Shown here piece by piece: positions 1-13,400 of a stretch of 64,000 nucleotides of DNA. Source of the DNA: Sclerurus mexicanus (Eukaryota; Chordata; Aves; Passeriformes; Furnariidae); the NCBI GenBank assembly GCA_013396755.1, contig VWZF01001684.1:398624-462623 (forward strand). Direction: 5' to 3'. The first letter of the stretch is position 1. Every line of letters begins with the position of its first letter. The notes beneath the pieces were generated by a model. It was not told the origin of the DNA. It searched no databases and saw only the letters and a list, made by a program, of their open reading frames with translations. A program made the position numbers and the translations under genes.

Positions 1-76
1 GCGACCCGCCGCGCCGGCCGAGCGATGCGCTCTGCGGCGCGGCTGAGCGAGCCTGTGTCGGGCCGCGGAGTGAGCG
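1..76 (+). other. PUS10: PUS10 exon 1 (5' UTR, first copy) and CpG-rich promoter edge
   Basis: Very CpG-rich sequence ends at a consensus donor, GTGAGT, starting at 77. The next acceptor (1359-1360) leads straight into the PUS10 start exon. The transcription start lies at or beyond the left edge, so the exon is probably partial. An ATG at 25 is in frame with the main ATG once exon 1 is spliced to exon 2. The same exon and donor recur at 306-362. Confidence 0.7.
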
Positions 77-590
77 GTGAGTGAGGGGACCGGGAGCGGG
101 ACCGGGGATGGGGATGGAATGGGAATGGGGATGGGAAAGGGAACGGGGATGGGGCGGGAACGGCGCCTCCGGCCTGCCAGGGGGCGGCCCTCTGCTGAGC
201 GGGCCCCGTTCCGCCTCTTCCCTCCGCCTCAACCCGCGCGCGGCGCCTCAGTGTAGGGGGTAACGGGGTCCACTCTCAGGCCTGGGGTGTTTGGGGTGCT
301 GAGCNGAGCGATGCGCTCTGCGGCGCGGCTGAGCGAGCCTGTGTCGGGCCGCGGAGTGAGCGGTGAGTGAGGGGACCGGGAGCGGGACCGGGGATGGGGA
401 TGGAATGGGAATGGGGATGGGAAAGGGAACGGGGATGGGGCGGGAACGGCGCCTCCGGCCTGCCAGGGGGCGGCCCTCTGCTGAGCGGGCCCCGTTCCGC
501 CTCTTCCCTCCGCCTCAACCCGCGCGCGGCGCCTCAGTGTAGGGGGTAACGGGGTCCACTCTCAGGCCTGGGGTGTTTGGGGTGCTGAGC
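20..590. repeat. Perfect 285-bp direct duplication around a single N (positions 20-304 and 306-590)
   Basis: Bases 20-304 and 306-590 are identical by eye over their whole length and are separated only by the ambiguous base at 305. The unit contains PUS10 exon 1, its donor and the start of intron 1. A copy without a single difference, joined exactly at an N, fits two overlapping contig ends that were never merged. A very recent real tandem duplication is the alternative. Confidence 0.95.
306..362 (+). other. PUS10: Second copy of PUS10 exon 1 with donor GTGAGT at 363
   Basis: Exact repeat of 20-76 including the splice donor. If the duplication is an assembly fault, this copy is the one contiguous with intron 1, because it runs on without an N into 591 and the rest of the gene. 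Confidence 0.6.
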
Positions 591-1360
591 TCCCCCGGAT
601 CCCCAGGTGTTTGGGGTTCCTCACTGGGAATCTCTCTTTTTCCGTATTTTTCCAAAAAATTTTGACAGTTCTATCCCATTAATAAGTTTTGGCCGAACAA
701 ACCAGTCCGTTCTGAAGTTCGAGGCAGAAAGAATGACAGGAAACCAAACCAGTCATAATATTTTAGGGAGAAAAGAAAGCATTATGAGATTTTTCGTAAA
801 AACATCCATCCTGTATTGAGATGGGAAATAAGAAATCTTGAAACACTGCAGGGCTAATGGATTGAGGGCTTTTGTGACAAAAGGGGCTGTCGTATGTTGT
901 TTGAGGCTCTTTTTATTCCCCTTGTGGTTTTAACACACTGATTCTTTAGTCTATGCAATTTCTGGAGGAATTTCCATTTTAAATTGGGCTTAATATGTCT
1001 TAGCTCCACCCTGTTTTACTTAGTAAAGATTACCATGTAATTACCAAGTGTAATGCACTTTATCTAAGATAAAACTGGGCAATATCTCAGCATTCCCTTG
1101 TCAGAACTCTTGAGTTCAGGTTTTTCTAGGAAAAACCTAGAAAATACAGAAGCTTTTCCCCCAGTCAGTGGCCTTTTTGGGTTGGTCCTCCACTTCTCTT
1201 GTGCCTGTGATTTAAAACAAAAACGTATCCTGACCTTTTTCTAGAGGACAAAAAAAAGCCAGTTCTTTTAAATGTAGTGCAGTTGAGTCCTTTTAGTATT
1301 GACTTGCTGAACTGTGTTCATTCTAAGCTTTGTTTTTCCTTTTCTTTTTTTCAATTCTAG
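591..1360 (+). other. PUS10 intron 1, unique part
   Basis: The sequence changes from CpG-rich to AT-rich after about 640. It ends in a pyrimidine tract and acceptor at 1351-1360. No repeat, RNA gene or coding exon is recognisable. Confidence 0.7.
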
Positions 1361-1497
1361 AATTACCCAGCATGTCTTGCCTACCAGAAAAGGACAGACC
1401 AATTGTTCAGCTCTTACTCAACGCTGGCACTTGCCCACGATGTGTTTTGAGGTTCTGCAGGGTGGGATCACAGGTGCTTTACAGACACCCACACAAG
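1361..1497 (+). CDS. PUS10: PUS10 exon 2, first coding exon, residues 1-42 (CDS from 1372)
   Basis: The acceptor TTCTAG ends at 1360. Eleven untranslated bases precede ATG at 1372. The exon encodes the first zinc-binding CPRC pair (C21, C24) and ends in phase 0. The donor at 1498 (GTTTGG) is weak but is the only one that keeps frame with exon 3. Confidence 0.93.
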
Positions 1498-4400
1498 GTT
1501 TGGCCTTTGTATTCCTGGTTAGAACAGGGGAGCACATTTTAAACATTTTTCTCCCCTATCCTTTTCCATTTTCTATCAATTCAATTGCTTGAGGAATATT
1601 CATTCTGTGTGCCATTTTTTTATTCTTCTGCATCTCCACCTAATTTTCCTCTGAGATGCAACAACGCATAGCTGCTGTCTTAAAGTCCTTTTAATAAATC
1701 CTTCTTTCTGAACTGTGTCTTTGTCTCTCATCCTTCCAGAAATTAGAGACCGTGCAGGCTGTTTTTCCTCTGTGTATTTAATTTCACCCCCAGCCCGTAC
1801 TTGCTCTCACTTTCTTTTTATACCATACTAGCCAAGTCTCTTCCTGGGCTAATGGACTTGGAGAAATTAAATTCTAACTTAATCTAAATTGCAAGAAGGC
1901 ACTAAATGTCTATTTTCATTGAGTAGCAATGGGGCAAAGATAAGTGTGTTCCTGCAAGTCAGGTCTGGAAGCCATTTTCATTCTTGGCTGACAAACAAGT
2001 CTGTTCAGCAACAGCTCCTCTGGAAATTTCTATTTTGAGAGAAATGCAGCTTGGAGCTGTTTAATTGTATCTTCAGGATGTCTTTGGGTATAAATTCCAA
2101 CTCGTTAATTACATACAGTAAGGCTCAACTGGAGTGGTTAGTGCTGCCTTATGGAATTATGTTTGCTAAAGAGAAAAAGACAACAACAGAACGATTCCTG
2201 TGTTTGTGTTAGGATTTGATGAAGGATTTACAAGACTTTCTGAGAAAGGACCAAGAAAAAGAAGATACAGTTGGTGTGGATGTGGCTGACCCACCTTGTA
2301 AGAGAATCAGACTTGAGCACGCAGCAGAAGGTCCTGATGGTCTGAACCACAACGGGGCACTCCCTGCGATTCCTGTGGTGAAAGATGGGAATGCTGCAAT
2401 GGAGGGCTCTGCTGGGAAGGTTTGCAATGTGTGTTTGGGAATCCTGCAGGACTTCTGCGAGGCTGACTTTGTTAAAAAGGTAAATCCCTCCTCTTAGTCT
2501 TTTGGGGTCCTTTTGCTGGAGCTTGGGTATGTTGGGGCCTACAGTGTAGAGCTGGTGACTGCAAACACCCTGCTATTTTGAGGGGTTCTTTTGGAAAGAG
2601 ATGCTTTCTTTTGAAAGAAAGAGACCAGAAAACAAACCAAAACATCTACCTATTTTGAATATTTGAAGTGTAGATGGCATCATTCATGTCCATCCTGCTC
2701 CTGGGCAGCGTTTGCACAGCTGGGAAGTAACATCTGTGGTGGCCATGAGGAGTCATCAGCTGCTGGTGTTTTAACAACATGTTTCTAATACAGCATAAAC
2801 TTGTCTTTATGAAGTAATAATATTTAGAGAGCCACAGAGCAAGAAGGTGTTTTGGTGGTACAACAGATTCTGAATAAGAGAGAAAATGAGTGTTAGGAGA
2901 AACATCACATCATCTCTGAACAGCCAAACTGCTCATGTGGCAAACAGATATCAGCCAGAAAACTCACACTTGCATTTGAGGTGTTTAACAGAGTTCTAAT
3001 AGCAAAGAATTTGGTTTAATACCATGAATGTATCTAAAGCTGGCACTAAACAGAAGGCGTAGGATCTGGTTCCTGTTGTTAGAGTGCATTATGTGTGGGT
3101 TTTGTTGCCATGGGCAGAATATGAATCTTTTTACAGAATCCACTTCTAAGACTTGTTTCAGAGTTATTCCCTTCAGTAGCAATGGCAAATCTGACCACAG
3201 TTCTTAGGGCAGTAGTGATTGAATAGACTATCAGCTCAGTCTCATTGCTGTGGTTTAATATAAACTCCTTCTCTTCCAGGTGTGCCAGAAAGTTAATTCT
3301 GCTGACTACCAGTTCAGTAGTTTTGTATTTTCAGTGTCACTGCCCCCCCAGCTCTCTGTTAGGGAGGTAAGTAACTGAAATAACTTAAACACATGTTAAA
3401 GAAAGTGGCTGTGGAATGTACAGCCTAGAGGTGGTTTGATTTTTAATTGTTACTGTTTAAAAAAACCCAAAAACAAATGCTGGAAGGGAAGTCTGCTCTC
3501 CCCTTACTTGTGAGTATTATTTTAATTAATAAAGGGTCTGAGTCACTTTGGTTTCCAGTGAGCCCAGGAGTTACTTCACATCTGGAATCCTAAAAGGAGT
3601 TTCTTTAAACCTCAGAGTATTGTTCCCTTTGGTAGAAATGCTAGCCCTGCTTTGTGGAAATTCCAGAGGTGGAACTGCACAGCTGGGGCCTTTCCTGAGA
3701 TAAATGATAATTGATAGTGCAGAATACAAATGGAGGAATTTGAGGATGATCTCCTCTAAGTGTTCAGCATTTCAAATGATGGGAAAATACACATTTTAAT
3801 AATCACCTGTCTTGGGCATTGTTGGAAGGCTAGATTTGTAAATCTACAGTTTATAGCAGCTGTAAAACTACTGATTTTTGTGGTAATTTAAATCAAACTT
3901 AAATTGCTTCCATTTCATTCATTTAATTACAGTGGATAATGATAATATGGAAGAGTGTATAACCCTGGTAATTTTGGTTTTGGTTTTTTTTAAATGAGGG
4001 AGAATACTAAGCATACTATAACTTAATCAATAAAGCACCAATTTTTGCCCAGTTGTGAGATGTTTTACAACATTCCCCTCCTTTCTGATATGCAGGGATG
4101 CAATAATAGTGTTCTAAAGGGCAGCATGTAAATCTTTCTGACAGATGCCTGCTATGGTGGGATGTGATAGAAGCTTCAGTGAACGTGGCAGAAAGAAGTG
4201 GGGAGGTCTCTTCTGATCCCACACAGTTTGAGTCTTAAATAATCTGCTGCACTTGTAGTGGTGATTTGTGCTCTTAGTTCTGCATCTTGGGCAAGTGCCA
4301 GTGTAATAGCAGTCATCCATTCTACTTCTAAGTCTTCTTGAACACAAGGTTCTTGACTTCCCATCTTCAATTGAGCATAATTGGTGTGTTTGCTTCAGCT

Positions 4401-7400
4401 GCCACAATGTCTGGTAAAATAAGACCAGAGCAAATTGCTTTCTGGCTGGCTGAACTGCCCCTATTCCCATTTGATTTTGTGGTCATGCCATACGTCCAAA
4501 AGGCACTTAGAGCCTAGGTGAGTATATGGGTATGCCTGTGATGCTCTGTGAAACCCCAAACCGTGGGTCAGACTTGCTCGGAGAGGTTTAAAACACCCGG
4601 TGTTTGCCAGGAAGACTCGGTAGAGGGTGGTGTTGCATTGCAGTTCAGCTGAGGGATGTCCTCACACTGCCTGTCCTTGTGTTCAAGCAAACGCGCAGGC
4701 CCACAGTGCTTGGGACAGCCAAGGCAGTAGAAGTTGTGGTGTGGGGCCAGAAATGAAGAGATGGAGTGAAAGGAGTGGGTAGGAAGCTCCAAAGCCACAT
4801 CTGTTCTCTTTGGAGGTAGTTTTGGTTCCACCGGGAGAAAGTTTGCACCAGGAAGTTCCTGCTTGGCTCTTCCATTCCATCCCTTCAGTCTGGCCAAATG
4901 ACAACAGTCCTTGTTTTACAGTTACAGAAAAGCAGGAATACAATATAACACAATGTCTGAAGATATCAAAAAACAATATCAAAATATCTCTAAATGCTTT
5001 GTTTTGAAAAGGTGTTGTTTGTTAAATTCTGCTTTTGATCCTTTGAACTGCTTTGTGCAAGAACATGTGTAATCTGACTCTAAAAGGACACCCAAAGACA
5101 CCCTCCCTCCCACTGCCCTTTGGTGTGACACACAGGTTTTCTTTTTACCAAAAAAAAAAAAACCCGAAACTGCCTTTTAATATTCCCTCCGACTCATCTA
5201 ATGATGACACTTGTCATCCTGCCAAGCGTGGAAGGCACGAGAGGAGCCGAAGAGGAGCAGGACATAAAATTGCCATTTGCATAGTATTTGTATCTGGGCT
5301 GCAAAGAAGCCCTTGCCTCGTTCCACAAGGACGGTATTGGACTGAAATAAACCATAAACACAGGAGTCCCAAGTTTCTGTGAGACAGCTCTGTTAGAATA
5401 TGCAGCGAGTGGTGCCCTTCAGAAGGGTGACTGAGCTGTGTGTGTTGTCTCGGCCGTGATCCATCAGCCCGGTCCTTGCTCCAGGGACACAGCTGCAAAT
5501 AACATCTGTAGCCATTGCTCTCCGTAGGGCTGGCTGTAGCCCGTGGTGGAATTCCCCATCTCCAAGCTCTTTTCCATTAGAGTGGAACAGTGCTGTGGCT
5601 GGGATTGCACGTGGTGTTCCAAGTGTTGCCACTGTGATCCCTCAGATGGCAGCAGGATAACACCCTGCAGCTCGGAATCCATCCAGTGCCCGAGTCCCTG
5701 CATTTCAGAGATGCTCAGCATTGCCCTGCAGGCTTGAGCTCTGTAATGAGCATTTGGCTTTTGCAACCCACTCCACAAACACGAAGTAATTAGGAAGTGG
5801 AGGGATCTGATCCCCTGCTTCACGGGGAGCTGGGACAGAGCAGAGGGGTTTGCCCGGCTTGGTGGTTCGATGTGATTTGAAATTTGGGATCTTTTGGCTC
5901 CTGTGCTCGCAGTACCCTCATCTATTGTTTCCTCTTAATTGAAGGGGAAAAGTAATTTCTGTAATTCTCTTTCAACTTAGAAGTCAAGAGAGAGGAGATG
6001 AAATTTTAGCAGAGCTGCTCACATGCAAAATTCTGTCTGGTTTGGAAAACAAGGGAAAGGAGTGACATGAGCTCCCCCACTGAGTACCAAACCCGCTCTA
6101 AATCCAGGCATGGGAGAGATTTTTAAACTGGCATTTGTCAAATGCAGATTTCCGGGCCCAGTTCTGTGGTTGTCACGTTCTCCAGCTGAGAGTTACGTTC
6201 CAGGAATTTCAACTGGAAGCTATTTTTATTTATGATCTTATCTGGGTTATTATGCAAACAAGGTGACAATATCCTTCAAGTGAAGCAGCCTTACTCACAC
6301 CTTACTCACGCTGTCTGCATCTGCAGGATAATGAATCACAGGGAATTTGAGCAAACACAATCGCAGCAACACAACTGTGTTTGCTTTGTTCAGCAGCCTG
6401 TGGGCTTGCGTATCATGTACCTAACAAAGTTCATGTCCTCTCCCTGCCATCCCTCTTAGCACTGTTTTTAGGGCTCCTTCGTTCTTTTAGGTGTACCAAA
6501 GGAAGGACAATAGACTTCTTTTTCAACTGAGTTCCTCTATCAGCATGTGGAAGAGATCTGTGATGTGGTTCCTCCTGGTGCTGTTGCTTCACTGTAGGAA
6601 GTTTTGAGGGGAGTTTTTCCTCTACTTATTAATTGCTTCTTATTAGTGGACTCGAGTGTTTGTACTTAAAGCTCCCTCTGATTCCTAGATTTATTCCTTC
6701 TGTCCCTCGGCTTTCCCATATTCAACCTGTCTCCTAAACTAAGTGGTGTGCTTTAAGTAAGGGGGCAATTCTCAGGGAAAGACTTTATGATCACCATTAG
6801 CCCAAGTGTGCTTTTATTTCTCGGTTTTTGTAATGTATGATAACTGGATTGGGGGTTTTATTAATTCATATGTCAATCAGTTTTCATATACCATTCACTG
6901 AGACACATTTTTTGCATTTTCTCTGTGTGGGAGATAACTAATGACTTAGGCTGTCAGTCTTTTTCCAGATATAATGTTAATAGCAAGTTCCAAAGTGCTT
7001 AGTGGAGCCTGATTTTTGTTTGGTTTAAAGCCAGATAGGATTTGAGGTGGAGAGCAAAATGATGCCTTACAAATAAAAACAAACACCAATTCCATCTCTC
7101 CACTTCTGAAGCAAAAGCTAAACGAAATTCTTAATACTTCCTTTTTGTCCTGAGTTTTTGAAACACTTTTCCTCCTGCAAAGAGTCTCTCAGATTGTTGG
7201 GGGGTTTGAGCATTAATTTCGTTTGCTTTTCTTTCTTTCCTCTCTCCTTCCTGGGCGTGGCTGGGACCTCCAGCGAGCTGCTTGGCTGGGGCTGAAGCAG
7301 GAGATGAGGTGAGTAATGTCTTTTGGAGCTCCCATCCCACTCCTGCCAGAGAGTTCTGCAGATCCTGGCAAAGGAGGGCTACTCTGACTGTCTTCCAGTG

Positions 7401-10400
7401 CAGCAGAAATGAGAAACTCCTTAGTGCAGAGAATGTTAACCCAGCAATTAATGCTGTGTTTGCGAGGTCAAGGCAGTTGTTTTCACATAAAGGTACTTTT
7501 GCTAACGCTTGTGGAATATTAGACTCGCTTGTGGAATATTAAACTCACTTCCTGTGTCCTTGGCCAAGATTTTAATTTATCTTGTATCTTCAGAACTAAT
7601 CACAAGGCAATTCACAATTGGGAGGTGCTGTCATTTTGTTCATTTTTTCAATTGTTATTTATTGTCCCTTTGCTGTCTGACAAGAGCTCTTTGTGTAGAC
7701 ACCGTTTGTCTGTATAAACAGTGAGCAGGCAGGAAGTTGATTTTACAGTCCTGCCCAACTGACCTGATGCTTACAAAGAATAAGATGGCAGCTGGTTTTG
7801 TGTGGTTTGGGTTTATTTTTTTTTCATGGTTTGACCTTAATTGGGGTTTCTTATCTCTTTTGCTCTATAAGTTCCCAAACAAGTGGTTTGAGATGCATCT
7901 CTCTTGCTCAGCTCTGCTCCAGGGAGACTCTGGAAAGACTTTTGCAACCATCATGAAGCTCTAGTTACTTTAGTCCCTCTTGAAATGTTCTGTGTCACGT
8001 GTCTATCTTTGAAAGACCCCTGAGCAAGTTATTATTTCTTTGTGATTCAGAAATCTGGGCCTTTCCTTGGCAAAGGATGACATTGTTCAGCTGAAGGAAG
8101 CTTATAAGTGGATTATTCATCCCCAGTTGTCAGAAGAGCTGGGTGTTCCTGCTGATGGAAAGGTCTTGTATAAATAAGAAAGCATTTTTTTCCTCTGTTT
8201 TTTTTTTCCATATATGTGTGTATGTGTATATATATATTTATGCACTTATGGAGGAACATAAAAACATATCCTTTTTCCTTATTAACAGAATAAAGTTGCA
8301 TTTTAGATTCACTGTAGGGAGAAGGGGGCAAGTTCTTTTGAGCAGAGATCTCCAAGTCTCAATCCCCTAACTTCTTACGTACCAAGTTAGCAAAGCTCTA
8401 CAACACTTGGGCCCTGAGCCACTCCAGACATCCCTGTACCATAAAAGTTGCTTTTCTCCGGCTCTTTATCTACAAGGCACTTGAATATTAGCCAGTCTTT
8501 TCAATAGCCCTCTTGAGGTGTTCTGGTATCTGAATAACAGAAGTAATGAGTGTTGTTTGCCCAAGGCCAGAGAGGGAATTGGGGGTAGAAGTGAGATTGC
8601 ACTGGAGTTCCTGGGCTAGCTGTCAATCCACGAGGACAGGCTGCCTTTCCTTGCCCCAAGGCCATCCAGTCATTGCAAAGGAAGCCCCTGACAGAGTTTT
8701 ACAGTGGTGACTACAGGGTTTTTGTCTTTATTCCAGCTCTCCCAGAAGGGCTGGGGGGTTTAGTGACCCTAATAGGCTTTGAGCAGAGGCTGTCCCTGCC
8801 TCAGCCCCGCTGGGAGGGTGTGCAGGTCACTCCTGGCTCTGAAGTGCTCTCAGCTAATCTTTGGTGGCTTCACAAATGCAAATGCTGTTGTGGCACACAT
8901 TTTATAGATACACAATAAATGGGTTATTATCTCTTTTGCCTCTCTCTCTCTTTACTGTTTTCCTAAAACTACAATAGCAACGCTTGAGAATATCCTCCCT
9001 GTTTGTTTAATAAAAACCCATTACCACTTTCTTGTTCTTTTTTCTGCTTTAATTTAGAGTTTGTTTGAAGTTAGCGTCGTCTTTGCTCACCCAGAGACAG
9101 ACGAGGAGTGCCATTTCCTGTAAGTTTTATATAAATAACAAAAGATCTTTATCTAAATATTGTGCAATGTTGTTGGTTTGGATTTATTACAGATGCAGTG
9201 TTTATAAACTAGAATGGGGCCTGGTCTAAACTTCCTCGTGGCCGCATAAAGTTGCAGAGCTTCAAGTTACATCATCTCTGCTTAATTCTGTGCTTTGATG
9301 CCAATAAACAAAATCACCCAGAATTTTGATTTGAACGGGAAGGAGAACGTTCAGATAAGTTGTCCAATTTCAGCCTTTTCCAAATCATTCCCACTATCAT
9401 TTTAAAAAATAAACTCAAACCACATGGGGGAATCTTTCGAAGTCGTGCTCAGAAGGTTTCCCTGCTCTTGGAGGAGACACAGATGGGAGGGGAGGCTTTG
9501 AAGTGAGTTCATCTGACTTTGCTGGTTGATACAAACAAACAAGTTCCCTTTGGCCTGGCCCAGTAGGGCATGTGCTGTGCACAAAGCAGCAAAATATTTC
9601 TGTGAATTCAGGTGCCATTTAATCTGGTTTCTCAAAATGCGGCTGTGGTATATTCTGGATAATTAGGTTCACTCTTCCTGTTTGCTGATGCTTCCTGGAA
9701 AACTTCAGTTTAGCTCAGTTAACTTGCACCTCCTGCAATTTAAATGTTAGCATAGAGATGTCTTTGCTAAACAGTGAATTAATTTCTCAAGATTACAGAT
9801 TTCTCCTTGGTGCTCCAAGCAGAACAGCTGCAGAAGTAACAGCTGTAAAGAAGCTCCATTCCACATTCCAGTTACTCAGGTTTATTCCCTGTGACCTGAC
9901 AATATCCCTTTATTTGCCTTCTCTTTGTGGCACACTTAAACAGCAATTAAGGTTTGAGACACTTTCCTGAAGTAACAGCACGTTACCTGATTTAATTACA
10001 GAGTCACTCCTGAGGTGCCAGGGCATGCTGCACATGTCATTTCTGGGCATGTTAGCTCATATTTGGAGTTTTATGTTTAAGGGTAATTTTGGAAGAGGGA
10101 GTTTGTGTTAAAGACTGGCCAGGGAAGTCACTTGTATTGAAACAGCAAGACCTGCCTTCTTCGAGTCCACAGTAGTTACAGAGGTGTTGAAAAGCACAGC
10201 CAGAAATGATAAATTGTGTTGGGGGTTAGAAATCATCTCTGGCTGCATACATAGAAATCCAGAAATCCTCCCTGAGTGCATACAGAGAAATGCATTAATA
10301 GGAACAGCAACTTCCTCTGCAGTACTCAGAAAAGTGTTTCACTGACCTGGCTTTCACTTTCGTGAAACAACCAATAGTTTCCTTTTGAAGAGGCAAAGCA

Positions 10401-13400
10401 CAAGTGGTGTTCAACACCCAGGGTGACTTTTTTGGTAGTAAATTGAATTTTCCTATCCAGAAGGGGCAGTTTGAATCTGGAGTTTTTAGTGGGCATTGCC
10501 TAAGAGCAAGCACAGATTGCAAGATCTCAGTACATCTTGCAATGAACTTAGACATTAATCATGACCTTGTTGAGAAGGATTGGAAAGGACTGAAAGTTAA
10601 ACTTGTGTGCTTTTCCACCCTTTCTCAAAGCTGAGACATGTTTGTGTTGGGCAGAGCAGAAGAGATTTACACCCTTTTGTCCGTGAATTCTCTCTGGATC
10701 AAGCAGTGCACATCTTGCACCATTTGTGGTTTAGGAGTAAGTGAATTTTAAAATCTACTCTGAGCTAAGCTGTGGAAGTGAGACCCTGGGTATTGGTGCA
10801 AAACCCATTTACATGCTGTGCCTGGGAGTCTGACAGTTTCTTTCTTTTTCTGTAAGGGGAGCAACTAATTTTCATTTCTCTATTTAGAGCCACAGCCTGT
10901 CCAGACTGTTTCAAACCAGCAAAGAACAAACAGGTAAGATCTCACCTTTGTTGTAGTTCTTTTCTGACATTCAGAATTTCACAGCAGCATCTACAACGGA
11001 GAACTTACCTGGGTATTCACTCAGTGTTTAATGTCTGCTTTTCCTTCATCAGAGATCTCTCTGCTTTTCAATTAGCTGAAAATAAAGGTGTCTCCTTTAT
11101 TCACTCCACATTTCTCAGCTTAGGAAAGGCTCGGTGCGTTCCTTTAGGTCGTGCATTTTCCAGACTACCTAAAGGCCATAATTTTAGGAATGCTCCCTGT
11201 AAATATCTCCCTTTAACATCTAGGAACTTGATTGTCATGCATTAAAAGCAGCATAAAAGATGATGCTCAAGCTCTCTGTGGGTGAAACAGTTCAGATAAG
11301 TCACGTTGTGAAGATGAGACTCTGCAGCCAGAAGGGAAATGATCACACTGCAGTTTCCGTGTCCTCTGATCTGACTGAAAGCCACAATATGTGCAGGATG
11401 GTTTTATCCTTCAGCCTCTGGAGGAGGGGAGGGAAGAAAAGGGACATTGCCACTTGTTGCAAGCCCTGAGCACACACACAGTCGTTGGTGGAAAAGAGGA
11501 CATGAAGGATAAAAAACCAGCTGGAGAGAAACTGATACAAGTAGGCCAGTTGATGTGATCAGAGGGAGAACAAATGACTTCTGTCAGAAGCCATTGCAGG
11601 GCCTTTTATTCCTCCTGGAGAAGAGTCTACCAACATTTGGCAGAGGCAGGAACTGACCCAGGAATTCTCCCCACTCTACTCCACCTGACCAATAAATGCA
11701 AGTCCTTTTTTAGAAGGGCTGTATTGTTATAGCTCACTGCTTGCTGCATTGCTTCCCTTTAAAAGGGGGGAAATCCCACATAAGGAGCCAAACCAGCAGG
11801 GCCTGGCTGTGGAAACCACACAGGCAACAAAATGTCGGGGAATCTAAAGCGCAAATAGCGGCTCTGAAGAGCCATCAGAGGCTTGTCCTCACAAAGAAGC
11901 TGTGCTCGGAACATCAAGGCCTGTGTGAATCAGAGGAGTGGGGTAAAAACTGGGTTCTGAGGGGAAAATTCTGTGCCACCTGCTCTCGATAGTTATTTAA
12001 ACCTGCTGCTGCTTGAAGGGCTTTCCAGTTCATCTGTTCTCCCAGGAAGGGAAGTGCCATTATCTCTAATTTATGCTTAGAAGGACAAAGAGCAGCTTTC
12101 CTGAAGGCACCCGGGCTCCGTGTTAGAGCAGAGACTTGAATTGTCCCAAACAGTGCCCCAGTATTTCATTTTTCCCCCCCCAAATCCCTAATCCAGTTTG
12201 CCAAAAAGACATCATTAAACTGGCAATTGAGCAGCCAGGGGGCTGGGAGGAGAGGCAGAGGAACATGGACTTCTTCAGGTGGAAGGTTCTTCTCTTGGTG
12301 AGGGGAAGGCTTTTGGGAGGCTCCAGCTGAATCTCCGGGTACCAAAAGGGTATGAGAAGAGGGAGCCAGGCTTAGAAGGTCATTTTGGTTTCTGTTCATG
12401 CATTTGGGATTCTGTTTTTAAGCTAGTTTGCAAATCTGGGCCCGGGCTCCCAAGTGAAAAAACTCCACCCTGGGTGTATTTTAGGGCTTTTTCTGTCCCG
12501 TAGGCATATCCTTTCTCTGCTTTTCTTAGTTCTTGACTCATTTTCTTAATTCACTATGCAGTCTGTTTTCACCAGAATGGCAGTTATAAAAGCCCTAGAG
12601 AAGATAAAAGAAGAGGATTTTCTCAAGTAAGTATATTCTGAAACTAGTTCTCAGTATTGTGCTTCTGTACAGACTTAGGATGGGGAGGAAAATATTCAGT
12701 GGGTGAGTAGTGGTAGAGTGTCTGTAAAGGAACTTTTGGGTGTTTAAATTCTGCTGCTTTACTGGTTAAAATATGTTTTCTGTTTTTTCTGGTAATAGAA
12801 GATCGTTCCTGATCTTTTAATTAAGGATTATTTTGAGTTTGTGAGATGAGCTTCCCTTTACAAAGAAAACTTTTCCCCATGTTTCCAGAATGTTAGGAGT
12901 TGAGTTTTAATAAAACACCAAGAGCTGTAATATGGTAAAAATCACACACAGTGAGAAGCCAGCAAGAAACTCTCCCTCTGTGCTGCTCTGCTGATGCTCC
13001 GTCATGTTGTGGTATTACTAGTATTTTTTTACCCTTTTTTTTTTTAATACAGGCATTTTCCATGTCCCCCAAGTTCACCAAAGAACCTCTGTGATGCTCT
13101 GGAAATTCAGTGCAATAATGGTGCAGTTTTTGTGGCTGGTAAGGTGATGAATTTACTTGTTGTCCTGACCTAAACTTTCTAACACCGCCGTGAGACCCAG
13201 AGATTCTTGCTGTGTGTTAATTCCTGTAATTAAGGGGAAGGAGCAAAGAAACAAATGCAGCTCTAGTCAAGAGAGAGTGGGTTTGAAAGGGGAAGGAAAT
13301 TACAGATCCCCTCGTTCTCACCTGCCTGCAGGTGTATCTCCCTTTCTCCCAGGCCTGTGTGTAAACAACTTACTTAAATGCATGCAAACAAATAAAAAAA

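Noticed and set aside
81..549. Two identical 60-codon frames in the first 550 bases
   Set aside because: Both start inside intron 1 just after the exon 1 donor and are identical only because the region is duplicated.
9115..9125. PUS10 exon 7 ending at 9120 (complete CTG codon)
   Set aside because: The G at 9120 is needed for the GT donor. Ending the exon at 9119 restores both the splice site and the frame into exon 8.
12055..12160. MIR-like SINE in PUS10 intron 8
   Set aside because: The match is too short and diverged to separate from chance by eye.
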